From positions 1-15,833 of the forward strand of contig DCMF01000094.1 of assembly GCA_002321305.1 (NCBI GenBank): DNA of 15,833 bases. Direction: 5' to 3'. The translations under genes and the position numbers were made by a program. Shown in pieces: positions 5,718 through 12,824 of the stretch. This DNA is from Verrucomicrobia bacterium UBA1629 (GTDB lineage: Bacteria > Verrucomicrobiota > Kiritimatiellia > RFP12 > UBA1067). The notes below the pieces were generated by a model. It was not told the DNA's origin and made no database searches. It saw only the letters and a list, made by a program, of their open reading frames with translations. How positions within the stretch are numbered: the first letter of the stretch is position 1; each line of letters begins with the position of its first letter.

Positions 5718-6307
5718 GCCGCCCCCCTCGGACGCGCGCGGAGCGTCCACCACGCGCCGCTGCGGACGGCAGAGGCGACCTTGAGGCGCACCTCGCCTGA
5801 CGGCGCGTCGAGACGGATCTCGTCGCCCCTCTGCGGCGGCGCCGGCTCCGGCCATTCGGACGCGGGGACGCAGACCGTCCACGACTGGCCGGACGCGGGC
5901 GCGGCGGCGTCCGCGTAGGCGGACGGAAGCGCGGCGTCCTCCAGCGCGAGGACGGGGACTGGGAAGGGCCGGCCCTTGCGCGCGAACGCGGCGCAGAAGC
6001 GCCCGAACGCGGCGGAGAGGCCCACCGTGAGGGACGCGCCGACGGGATCCGTCCGCGCGCTCGTGACGATGCGCCACTCGTCCGCAAGCTCGACCATGCC
6101 ACCTCTCGCAAGCGACGGGAAGTCGCACCGCCGGCCGATGACGCGCCGCATCTCCTGCGGAGCGTCAGCGGAGACGGTCTCGTCCGTGAGGTCAAGCGAC
6201 GACGCGGACAGCACGATGCCCTCCGCCTCCCCGTGGCGCATTCGCAGGGACGCGTCCGGCAAGGAAGCGGCAAGCGATTCGATCGCCGCGCTGATCGCCT
6301 CGACCAT
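5711..6307 (-). CDS. Probable head-tail connector / head completion protein (198 aa)
   Basis: I do not recognise this 198-residue protein by sequence. It begins 12 bases after the capsid gene stop, with a very good SD (GAGGAGG) before ATG 6307. The slot after the capsid gene usually holds a head completion or neck protein. The N-terminus is helical (VEAISAAIESLAASLPDASL), as in several neck proteins. The middle is beta-like with VELADEWRIVTSARTDPVGA, a pattern reminiscent of small phage stopper-type barrels. Residues about 125-165 form a Pro/Ala-rich linker, and the end (EVRLKVASAVRSGAWWTLRA) is strand-like. An adaptor or stopper role is inferred from position. It overlaps the next gene by 7 bases, implying coupled translation. 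Confidence 0.55.
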   Translation of the reverse strand: MVEAISAAIESLAASLPDASLRMRHGEAEGIVLSASSLDLTDETVSADAPQEMRRVIGRRCDFPSLARGGMVELADEWRIVTSARTDPVGASLTVGLSAAFGRFCAAFARKGRPFPVPVLALEDAALPSAYADAAAPASGQSWTVCVPASEWPEPAPPQRGDEIRLDAPSGEVRLKVASAVRSGAWWTLRARPRGAAW

Positions 6308-6319
6308 CGGCCATCCTCC

Positions 6320-7663
6320 TCAGGAGAGAAGGGTCGTGCCCTTGGAGAACGCCGCAGGCTGGCGGACGATGAAGTCCGCGTCCTGAAGCGCGACCACGCG
6401 CAGGGCGCCCTTGGTGCATTGAGAATACTGGTCGACCACGATGTCCGTGCCGGACCAAAGGCAGAGCATCAGCTGCGAGAAGTCGCCGAACAGGAGCTGC
6501 TTGGCGGGCGCGATATTCGACTTCACGAACCGGTAGCCCTGCACCGTGTTCGTCGCCGTATCGAGGAGATACTTCCCGCTCGTCACGCCGCTGACGACGT
6601 TCGCGCTCTCGCCCGTGGACGAAACGGCCGTCCAGTCGATCGTGCCGCCGAGGAGCGCCCAGATGGACGGACGCCCGACGAAGCACTGCGGGCCGAGGTT
6701 GCCGTTCGCCTCGTCGATCTTCGTGATCATCTCAAGCACCTTGGCAAGCGTGGGCGCGCCGGCGGTGAACGAGACGGTCTGCGCGACCTGATTGGCGAGG
6801 CCGTTGGGCATCCCGCTCGTGCCGGTGCCGTTGAAGGCCGCGTTCTCGAGCGCGTAGGCGATGGCGTAGACCAGTTCGCGCACGACGAAGCCCTGCACGT
6901 CGATGGACGACTGCAGGAGCAGCTTGCGCGTGATGTCGGTGTACGCGCCGACGTGGTGCGGCGTGGCCGTGACCTGGCCGAACGTCGGGTTGGTCTTGGA
7001 CGCGTCGCCGTTCTCGGCGGTGATCCACGCGGCGGAGACCTTGCCGCCCTTCGGGATCGCGATGTCGCCCGTCAGGCCGGAAAGGGTCTGCATGCCCGCG
7101 CCCGTGAGGACGAGCGCGTCGCGCAGCGCCTCGATGAACGAGCCCGAAAGGAGGTTCGTGGCGATGGTGTTCTTGCCCGTGCCGCCGACGCCCGCAATGC
7201 CCCCGGCGCCAGTGTCGGCGCCGTAGGCGGGAGTGCCGAGCGTCAGCCCGCCGTCCGCCGAGTTCGCGGCGGCGCGGATGAAGTCGGGCACGATGATGCC
7301 CTGCGCGGCCTTGCGCCCGGTCTGCGCCACGATCTCGTCGGAGATCTCGCGCTCGTAGCCGATGTCCACGGACGCATCGCCCGCAAGCGCGCGAAGCACA
7401 TTCGCGAGATTGTAGTTCCGGCGGATCTTCTTCTCATCTCCCTCGTCCACGATGGCGCGCTGCGCGCCCGGCGCGGGCATTTCCGGCTTGGCCTTCTCCG
7501 CCCTCTCGCGGAGTTCGGCCTGATACTTCTCGACGCGGCCCTCCAGTTCGGAGCGGATTTCGTCGAACGACTTCTCGCTCTTGATAAGCGCATCGACCTC
7601 TGCGTGCTCCACGTTCCCCGCCTTCGCGAGACGGAAGCACTCAACGACCTGATTCGGATCCAT
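6320..7663 (-). CDS. Internal in-frame start: major capsid protein alone (447 aa)
   Basis: Codon 203 of the protease-capsid frame is an ATG (7663-7661) preceded by AGGAGA (7677-7672) and an 8-base A-rich spacer, a better initiation site than many primary starts in this window. Translation from it would give a 447-residue scaffold-domain plus capsid protein without the protease. That would let the phage make many capsid subunits for few proteases, the ratio needed in HK97-like assembly. The A-rich spacer stands out against the GC-rich surroundings, which suggests selection for initiation. This is a nested product of the same gene, not a separate locus. The alternative is that the site is chance and the junction is handled only by proteolysis. 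Confidence 0.65.
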   Translation of the reverse strand: MDPNQVVECFRLAKAGNVEHAEVDALIKSEKSFDEIRSELEGRVEKYQAELRERAEKAKPEMPAPGAQRAIVDEGDEKKIRRNYNLANVLRALAGDASVDIGYEREISDEIVAQTGRKAAQGIIVPDFIRAAANSADGGLTLGTPAYGADTGAGGIAGVGGTGKNTIATNLLSGSFIEALRDALVLTGAGMQTLSGLTGDIAIPKGGKVSAAWITAENGDASKTNPTFGQVTATPHHVGAYTDITRKLLLQSSIDVQGFVVRELVYAIAYALENAAFNGTGTSGMPNGLANQVAQTVSFTAGAPTLAKVLEMITKIDEANGNLGPQCFVGRPSIWALLGGTIDWTAVSSTGESANVVSGVTSGKYLLDTATNTVQGYRFVKSNIAPAKQLLFGDFSQLMLCLWSGTDIVVDQYSQCTKGALRVVALQDADFIVRQPAAFSKGTTLLS

Positions 7664-8269
7664 TGATTTTGTCTCCTGTTTGACTACGACGGCGGGTGTT
7701 GCCGCCGCTTCTGTTTCCTCCAGCGAACGCCCGACGCCTACCGTGGCGTCGGCTGGAACGTTCACGAAGCTCGCCTCGTGCGGCATCCACTTCACCGCAC
7801 GGTAGATCGGCTCGCCGTCATCGGCCTCGCCGACCATCCTGTATTCGATGACGCGGTAGCCGACGGACATGTTGCGCCGCAGCCCCGCGATGGCATCGCG
7901 CATGATCTCCTGCGCCCTTTCGCCACAGCAGAACTCGACATCCCCCGTCAGCTTGCCGTCCTTCACCACCGGGTTGCGCATCAGCCCAACCTGGTCGCCC
8001 CAGTGCGTGTCCTGGATCACGAGACCGTCCTTCATGCGCGAGAAGTCGATCTCGCCCTCCGCGTGCCCCAGCACCTCGTATCCGTGGATTCCCTTTCCCG
8101 TGCGCGGGTCGTACATATAGCCACGCAGATACGGCTCCTCGGACGAGACGGAGAGTCGCACGGTGGTCTTCAAGCGCTCGCCCTCGCCCTCGCGCACAAC
8201 CTCGACCGCGCCCTCCCGGAACGCAAGCGCGTCGTTCGTCTGCTCATTCTTTCCCGTCGGCTTTCCCAT
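6320..8269 (-). CDS. Prohead protease-major capsid protein fusion (649 aa)
   Basis: This is one continuous frame with two functions. Residues about 25-185 are a prohead maturation protease of the HK97/S78 type: candidate catalytic His89 in DTHWGDQVG, candidate Ser135 in NMSVGYR, and HEASFVNVPAD (about 164-174) at the C-terminal end of the fold. Residues about 203-275 are charged and helical, like the scaffolding (delta) domain that the protease removes. From about 285 onward is an HK97-fold major capsid protein, with the typical SFIEALRDALVL, AWITAENGDASKTNPTFGQ and Gly-rich turns. The frame starts at ATG 8269, overlapping the portal gene by 26 bases. An in-frame ATG at 7663 with a strong SD probably makes the capsid part alone (separate entry). 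Fused protease-capsid genes are known in phages. Confidence 0.88.
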   Translation of the reverse strand: MGKPTGKNEQTNDALAFREGAVEVVREGEGERLKTTVRLSVSSEEPYLRGYMYDPRTGKGIHGYEVLGHAEGEIDFSRMKDGLVIQDTHWGDQVGLMRNPVVKDGKLTGDVEFCCGERAQEIMRDAIAGLRRNMSVGYRVIEYRMVGEADDGEPIYRAVKWMPHEASFVNVPADATVGVGRSLEETEAAATPAVVVKQETKSMDPNQVVECFRLAKAGNVEHAEVDALIKSEKSFDEIRSELEGRVEKYQAELRERAEKAKPEMPAPGAQRAIVDEGDEKKIRRNYNLANVLRALAGDASVDIGYEREISDEIVAQTGRKAAQGIIVPDFIRAAANSADGGLTLGTPAYGADTGAGGIAGVGGTGKNTIATNLLSGSFIEALRDALVLTGAGMQTLSGLTGDIAIPKGGKVSAAWITAENGDASKTNPTFGQVTATPHHVGAYTDITRKLLLQSSIDVQGFVVRELVYAIAYALENAAFNGTGTSGMPNGLANQVAQTVSFTAGAPTLAKVLEMITKIDEANGNLGPQCFVGRPSIWALLGGTIDWTAVSSTGESANVVSGVTSGKYLLDTATNTVQGYRFVKSNIAPAKQLLFGDFSQLMLCLWSGTDIVVDQYSQCTKGALRVVALQDADFIVRQPAAFSKGTTLLS

Positions 8270-9818
8270 TTCCCTCGCCCTCCTTTGGCGTTTCCGAATC
8301 CTCGTCCCCCGCGCCGTCTCCGCCGTCCTTTCCTGTCTTGGCGGTGTTCATCGGCAGTGGCTCGGCCAGTCCGTAGGCATCGCGCATGGCCTTGATGCGC
8401 GCCGCCTCCTCGATGTTGTCGTCGATGTCGCATCCGTACTCGGCGGCGACCTGCGCATCGGTCTTCCAGTGGTGCGCGACCGCGACCGTCGCGGCGTTCA
8501 CGTCCTTCATCGGGTCGACCCACGCCCAGCGCCGACCGCGGAACGTGTGCTCGGCAAGGCGGTCGAAGTCCGAAAGCCCATACCTCCCGGACGCGGCCAG
8601 CGACAGGAACGACGCCAGCCACGCGCGGAACACGGGCGTGCAGCACTGGTCGATGAAGTCCGCCTGCAGGGTCATCCACGAATCGCGCTCCGAAAGCGTC
8701 CCCGCACGGACGGACGAGTAGTTCACGCCGGCCCAGTCGTTGGCGAAGTTCGCGTACTCCAGGTCGAGCGCGTTCGCGAGGTCACGCTTCATCGTCGCCT
8801 TGAACGCGGTGACTTCGCGGTTCGGGTGGTTCGGCACCTTCGCCTCGTAGTCCCATCCCTCCGGCAGGACGACGTCATGCCCCTTGCGCGAATGACGGCG
8901 GAGCCGCCCCTGCTCCTCGGCGTCCTCGTCGAGCTGCTTCAGCTCGCTCTCCCGCCCGAGCGGGGCCTTGAAGACGCCGATCCAGTTCGCCTCGTCCCTC
9001 GCCGCCACCAGCTCGGCGGCGTTGAACTCCTCGAGCATCTTGCCGTTCTTCAGCGCCGCGTGGACGAGCGGCACCCCGCGCGTCTGGCATTCGTCATTCT
9101 GCGTGAACACGTGGACGATCTCGGACGCGGGAACGCGCATCAGGTAGTGCATCCTGCCGTTGAACACGACCGGCGCGGCATTGTCCTCCTGACGTCCGTC
9201 GAACCAGTACGCCACGACGCGGTAGGCCCCAGGGGAAACCTCCACACCGTTGCGGATCCAGTTGCCGTTGTCGGCGGCACGGTTCAGCCATTCGGGGCAG
9301 GCGTCGGGGCGTATCACGCGGAGCGAGATCCCGTAGGGGTTCTGCGCCCTGCGGTCGATCCAGACGAACGCCTCGCCGTCGCGGGCCCAGCACATGGCGG
9401 CGAGGCGGCAGATGGCCGCGAACGACTTCACGCCCGTCACGTCCGCCCAGAGGCGGTTCGTCGCCCATCTGCGGAAATGCCACTCGACGAAATACGCTGC
9501 GTCCTTGTCGCTCGTCGGATCGTCCTTGGACACGAGCGCCCCGCTCTTCAGCAGAAAGCCGTCCGGCCCGACCACGTTCGCCTTGAACAGCGAGAGGAAC
9601 TTCTTGAAGTCCCCGTTGTTCTTGTGCATCTCGCGGCTCCTCGCCCTCATCGGGGCGAGCGCGGCGGCGATCTCCTGGTTCGAGAAGCCGCCGTCCCACG
9701 TCCACGCACCGATCATGTCCGACACCTCGACGGCGGCGAAAGAACGGCGCATCGTCGGCATCTGCGCGCCGGCATGCGCCGCGCCCTGCGACTTCGACCT
9801 GCGGGAAAACGGCCACAT
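8244..9818 (-). CDS. Portal protein, lambda gpB family (524 aa)
   Basis: The portal is the dodecameric ring at one capsid vertex through which DNA enters and leaves. The sequence fits the lambda-type portal family: an N-terminal segment NNGDFKKFLSLFKANVVGPDG (about 67-87) at the usual early conserved site, a clip/stem region with YRVVAYWFDG (about 199-208), and the hallmark QTRGVPLVHAAL followed by AELVAARDEANW (about 245-279). The C-terminal 35 residues are acidic, Gly-rich and probably disordered. Length (524) is normal. ATG 9818 shares one base with the upstream TGA (TGATG) and has GGTGGAGGTG upstream, so it is coupled to the connector gene. It overlaps the protease-capsid gene by 26 bases. 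A 703-residue plus-strand open frame antisense to this region is a GC artefact. Confidence 0.9.
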   Translation of the reverse strand: MWPFSRRSKSQGAAHAGAQMPTMRRSFAAVEVSDMIGAWTWDGGFSNQEIAAALAPMRARSREMHKNNGDFKKFLSLFKANVVGPDGFLLKSGALVSKDDPTSDKDAAYFVEWHFRRWATNRLWADVTGVKSFAAICRLAAMCWARDGEAFVWIDRRAQNPYGISLRVIRPDACPEWLNRAADNGNWIRNGVEVSPGAYRVVAYWFDGRQEDNAAPVVFNGRMHYLMRVPASEIVHVFTQNDECQTRGVPLVHAALKNGKMLEEFNAAELVAARDEANWIGVFKAPLGRESELKQLDEDAEEQGRLRRHSRKGHDVVLPEGWDYEAKVPNHPNREVTAFKATMKRDLANALDLEYANFANDWAGVNYSSVRAGTLSERDSWMTLQADFIDQCCTPVFRAWLASFLSLAASGRYGLSDFDRLAEHTFRGRRWAWVDPMKDVNAATVAVAHHWKTDAQVAAEYGCDIDDNIEEAARIKAMRDAYGLAEPLPMNTAKTGKDGGDGAGDEDSETPKEGEGNGKADGKE

Positions 9819-10309
9819 CAGAAGCACACCTCCACCGTACGGACTCCGCCGGACGACGCGCGCCCCTGCTCCTCGGCCTCCGCCTGCTGCACGTACTGCG
9901 CGCGAATCGAAAGCAGCTCGTCCAGCGACTTGTACGTGACGGATATCTCGCCCACGGAGATCGAGCGGTTGGGGTTCGTGCCCCAGGTCTGTATCGCCTT
10001 GTCGATAGCATCGACGACCGCCCACTTCGCGGACATTCCCGCACAGACAACGAACAGGATTCCGTGCCCACCGTCTGGAACGGACACGGCTCCGTCCGAA
10101 TCCGTCACGAAGACAGTCCAAAGGACACGACCGACCTTGCCCGTTGTCGGGATCGCACCGGACCACAGGCCGTTTCCGTCGTTCGTCAATGCGACCTCGG
10201 ACAGGCCGAACGCCACCTTGACGACGGTTGCGTCCGTCGCCTCAACGGCGATCTTCGCCGTCTCGCCCGCATAGTACCGAGCCTGAAATCCTGTCCGTAT
10301 CGCGTTCAC
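9818..10309 (-). CDS. gpW-like head-tail connector with N-terminal extension (163 aa)
   Basis: The C-terminal half (about residues 90-145) resembles gpW-type head completion proteins: a helix (AVVDAIDKAIQTW), then SISVGEISVTYKSLDELLSI, the strand-turn-helix with GxxSVTYxSLDEL seen in that family. The first 85 residues are a separate beta-rich domain (KIAVEATDATVVKVAFG, GRVLWTVFVTDS). It looks Ig-like and is not part of gpW, which is only about 68 residues. A GTG start at 10309 is chosen because it lies 7 bases after a strong TATAAT; an ATG at 10318 lies within that element and has no SD. If transcripts read in from terminase, the ATG would add three residues. This is the first gene of the head-tail operon, coupled to the portal by TGATG. 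Confidence 0.7.
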   Translation of the reverse strand: MNAIRTGFQARYYAGETAKIAVEATDATVVKVAFGLSEVALTNDGNGLWSGAIPTTGKVGRVLWTVFVTDSDGAVSVPDGGHGILFVVCAGMSAKWAVVDAIDKAIQTWGTNPNRSISVGEISVTYKSLDELLSIRAQYVQQAEAEEQGRASSGGVRTVEVCF

Positions 10310-10316
10310 GCGGGAC

Positions 10317-10343
10317 ATTATAGCACAGGCCAGGCGCAGTCAA
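10317..10343 (-). promoter_or_regulatory. Strong promoter for the head-tail operon
   Basis: On the minus strand TTGACT (10343-10338) is followed, after 15 bases, by TGC and a perfect TATAAT (10322-10317), giving a near-consensus -35 plus an extended -10. The spacer is two bases shorter than ideal, which the extended -10 can offset. Transcription should begin about 10310, next to the GTG at 10309, so the first gene of the head-tail operon would be leaderless. This is the best promoter in the minus-strand phage operon and separates packaging genes from head-tail genes. Confidence 0.72.
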
Positions 10344-10353
10344 GGGAAAAAGT

Positions 10354-10381
10354 CCCGAATATCGGGCGAAACGCGCGTTTC
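10354..10381. promoter_or_regulatory. Two palindromes upstream of the head-tail promoter
   Basis: GAAACGCGCGTTTC (10368-10381) is a perfect 14-base palindrome, and CCCGA ATA TCGGG (10354-10366) is a 5-bp inverted repeat around three bases. They lie 11-38 bases upstream of the -35 element of the promoter reading left. The larger palindrome overlaps the TGA stop of the zinc-ribbon gene. Position suggests activator or repressor binding; a candidate regulator is the neighbouring zinc-ribbon protein, but that link is inference. Confidence 0.45.
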
Positions 10382-10658
10382 AGGCCCCTCGACGCTCCAG
10401 TTCCTCGGCCGTCATGCGTCTCGTCGCGGTGAAGGTATACCCGCACGCGCTGCAGACGCGATGCTCATACCGCACCGCGAAATGCGTGTTGTAGTGGACG
10501 CCGTTCGCCGCAGTCGTCCTCGAACTGCGGCAATGCGGGCACTGCACCGGCATCGGCGCGGGCACGCACACGCGGGTCGAGTAGCCGCCTCGTTCATCCG
10601 TCCCCACGTCGGCAATTTGCCTGCGTTGTGACGCCTTTTTCGTCTTCGTTTTCGTCAT
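10380..10658 (-). CDS. Zinc-ribbon protein, possible transcription regulator (92 aa)
   Basis: This 92-residue protein has four zinc-ligand cysteines in two knuckles: CPHC at 40-43 and CSAC at 69-72, with the second followed by GYTF. The pattern C-x2-C-x25-C-x2-CGYxF is that of zinc ribbons such as TFIIS-like and Ogr/Delta-like phage proteins. The N-terminus is Lys/Thr-rich and basic. ATG 10658 has GGAGG nine bases before it and lies 18 bases after the terminase stop. Ogr/Delta proteins activate late promoters in P2-like phages, and here a strong promoter with palindromes lies directly downstream, so a role in turning on the head-tail operon is an attractive but untested inference. It could equally be a structural or packaging accessory protein. 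Confidence 0.65.
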   Translation of the reverse strand: MTKTKTKKASQRRQIADVGTDERGGYSTRVCVPAPMPVQCPHCRSSRTTAANGVHYNTHFAVRYEHRVCSACGYTFTATRRMTAEELERRGA

Positions 10659-10676
10659 GCCTTTTCCTCCGTTCCC

Positions 10677-12818
10677 CTATAGGGTGATGAGTTTAGCGAC
10701 GCGCCGTCTGGACTTGGGCGCGAACTCCACGCCCTGCGTCAGCCCCTTGTTCCCGGCGACCGCGAGGCACATCGTCTCCGCGTCGCCGTAGTCGTGGCGG
10801 TGCGTCTCGCCGCCCGTCCATTCGTACCGCCAACGCCCGTCCGGCGCCAGCTCCTTCTTCTTCAGCTGCTCGGCAGACACCTGCAGCGCGAAGTCGTCAT
10901 GCCGGACATCCTCCGCTCCGCCAAAAAGCGACAGGCCGCCCGGCGTCCCGATCTCGCCCAGCCACGCCCTCTGCATGGTCTCGCGCCAGAAGTCGGCGTT
11001 GAAGTTCGTCCATCTCTGCCGCTCCCCGTCCCGGTTCACGTCCCCGCACTCGACCGTCTCGTTGATCGGGTTGCGCATCTTCGACCGCACAAACGGGTTC
11101 CATGTCTTTCCGGCCTTGCCGACCATCGGCACGACCTCGAACGGCAGCCCCAGGTCCTTGGCGTTGCGCCTCAGCCTCTGCACGGGCTCGAACCCGTCGC
11201 CGCCCGCGTCGATCGCCCATGCGTCGAGCCTGATGTCCCGGCTGTTGCACTCCGCCTTCAGCTTCGCCGCAAGCGCGACAAGCTGCTCGTACATGCCCGC
11301 GCGGTATTCCGCCTCGGTCATCCTCTCCTTGTGCAGGTCGGTCCTGTGTATGCCGTACCAGATCACGGTGGCCGTCGCCACACGGTCGAACGTCGTCATC
11401 GCCGACGAATACCCATACGCCGGGTTGAGGTCGGTCGCGCAGACCGTCATCACCGATTCGGGCGGAACGAAGTAAGGCTTCCAGTCCCTGCGCGTCCGCG
11501 ACACCACGACGCCCGGCTTCAGCGTAAACACCATCTGCCGACGCATTGGCTGCATCTGGTATTCGCTCATGAACTGCTCCTCGCCGTTGAAGTACAGGTT
11601 CATGGCGTGCTGGATGCCGGACAGCTCCAGCTTGCGGTCGTAGTTGTCGGGGTTCAGCACCTTCGCGCCACGGTCCATCAGGTCGCGGTGACTGCGGTAG
11701 AAGCGGTTGCAGGCAACGTGCGCGTCGCGCCCCTGTATCACCTCGTGCCGCAGGATCGAGCGGTATTCCTCCCAGAGCGTGTCCTTCGTCTCCGGCCACG
11801 ATTCGACCATCCTGAACGTTGACGTGTACCAGTTGTCCTTGGCCGCGAACGTCTCCGAGAGGTCGTCCGGCTCAATGGGCGTGGATGTCATCAGCGCGGC
11901 GATCCGCTTGCGGTGTCCTCCGAGATTGAGGAAGTTCTTCTCGATGTTCAGCACCGCCTCGCGCACACGGTCCTGGCTCTTGGCCAGTTCCTCGTCCTGG
12001 AGGTCGTCGAACAGCACGAGGTCGGGACGGAGCGAGCCGCGCACCTTGCCGCGCGCGTTAGCCTTGAAGCCGACGGCGTTTATCACCCCACCCGAGGCCT
12101 GGCTCCCGCGAACCGTCGGCAGGATGATCTCGCTCGCGTTCACGTGGATGTCGCACGGCTCGCCGTTCACCGTCAGCGACTTCGCCCTCTGCACCTTGCC
12201 CTCCAGCCGCCGTATCGGCACGGCGATCTCCGGGAAGTCCTCGGCGAAGGTGTCGTTCCTCTCGAACAGCGCGAACACGTCCCGGATCATGCTCGACGCG
12301 TTCCCGCCAGCCGCGCAAACGGAGATGACGTAGCGGCGGTAGCCGTAGGCCAGGGCGTAGGCGATCCCGCCCTTGACGAACGATGTCTTGCCGTGCCCGC
12401 GCGGCATCCGAATGTGATACCACCGCGACGAAGTGACGGCGGCCTGTATCGTCTCAATAATGCCGTACATTGCCCTGGACGGCCTCGACTCCAGGAAACC
12501 GCCCTCGCCCATGCAGTACGTTTCGAGGAACTTCACCAGCGACTTCTCACACCGCGCCCTGCGCCTCGGGTTCGCGCACGGCGGGATCTCGACCTCGTTC
12601 TCGCGTGCGCGGTGCGCCCTCACGCGCTCCGCCACGCTCTTCGCGTCGCCCCTCTGCTCCCTGCGCTTCGCCTCCTTCAGCTTCCACACACCACGCCCAG
12701 CCGCAGCGGCACGGATTTCCTCAGGCAATAGGTCGCGCTTCAGCAGCCCCCGGATCTCGATTCTCGACAGACCCTGCGCCGCCAACGCCTCGACCTTCGC
12801 TGTCTCCGCGACCGCCAT
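10677..12818 (-). CDS. Terminase large subunit (713 aa)
   Basis: This is the DNA-packaging motor and nuclease. The ATPase Walker A is RMPRGHGKTS (137-146, Lys144), and Walker B is LVLFDD (267-272). The C-terminal RNase H-like nuclease has likely metal-binding Asp residues in CATDLNPAYG, AIDAGGDG and HDYGDAE, in that order. At 713 residues it is longer than most TerL (450-600). The first 70 residues include an HTH-like segment (LAAQGLSRIEIRGLLKRDL) and a basic stretch, which may do part of the work of a small terminase subunit, since no separate TerS is seen in the window. ATG 12818 follows GGAGGAAATAGCGGGGG. The gene lies 6 bases after the glycosyltransferase stop. A 10-base palindrome CCCTATAGGG (10675-10684) overlaps its TAG stop. 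Confidence 0.92.
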   Translation of the reverse strand: MAVAETAKVEALAAQGLSRIEIRGLLKRDLLPEEIRAAAAGRGVWKLKEAKRREQRGDAKSVAERVRAHRARENEVEIPPCANPRRRARCEKSLVKFLETYCMGEGGFLESRPSRAMYGIIETIQAAVTSSRWYHIRMPRGHGKTSFVKGGIAYALAYGYRRYVISVCAAGGNASSMIRDVFALFERNDTFAEDFPEIAVPIRRLEGKVQRAKSLTVNGEPCDIHVNASEIILPTVRGSQASGGVINAVGFKANARGKVRGSLRPDLVLFDDLQDEELAKSQDRVREAVLNIEKNFLNLGGHRKRIAALMTSTPIEPDDLSETFAAKDNWYTSTFRMVESWPETKDTLWEEYRSILRHEVIQGRDAHVACNRFYRSHRDLMDRGAKVLNPDNYDRKLELSGIQHAMNLYFNGEEQFMSEYQMQPMRRQMVFTLKPGVVVSRTRRDWKPYFVPPESVMTVCATDLNPAYGYSSAMTTFDRVATATVIWYGIHRTDLHKERMTEAEYRAGMYEQLVALAAKLKAECNSRDIRLDAWAIDAGGDGFEPVQRLRRNAKDLGLPFEVVPMVGKAGKTWNPFVRSKMRNPINETVECGDVNRDGERQRWTNFNADFWRETMQRAWLGEIGTPGGLSLFGGAEDVRHDDFALQVSAEQLKKKELAPDGRWRYEWTGGETHRHDYGDAETMCLAVAGNKGLTQGVEFAPKSRRRVAKLITL

Positions 12819-12824
12819 CCCCCG

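Noticed and set aside
6233..7666. 477-codon plus-strand open frame antisense to the capsid gene
   Set aside because: Same GC-driven composition; the opposite strand carries an unmistakable protease-capsid protein.
8163..10274. 703-codon plus-strand open frame antisense to the portal and connector genes
   Set aside because: It is rich in Arg, Leu, Val, Pro and His, as expected from reading a GC-rich gene backwards. It has no SD or recognisable motif, and the minus strand holds clear portal and connector signatures.
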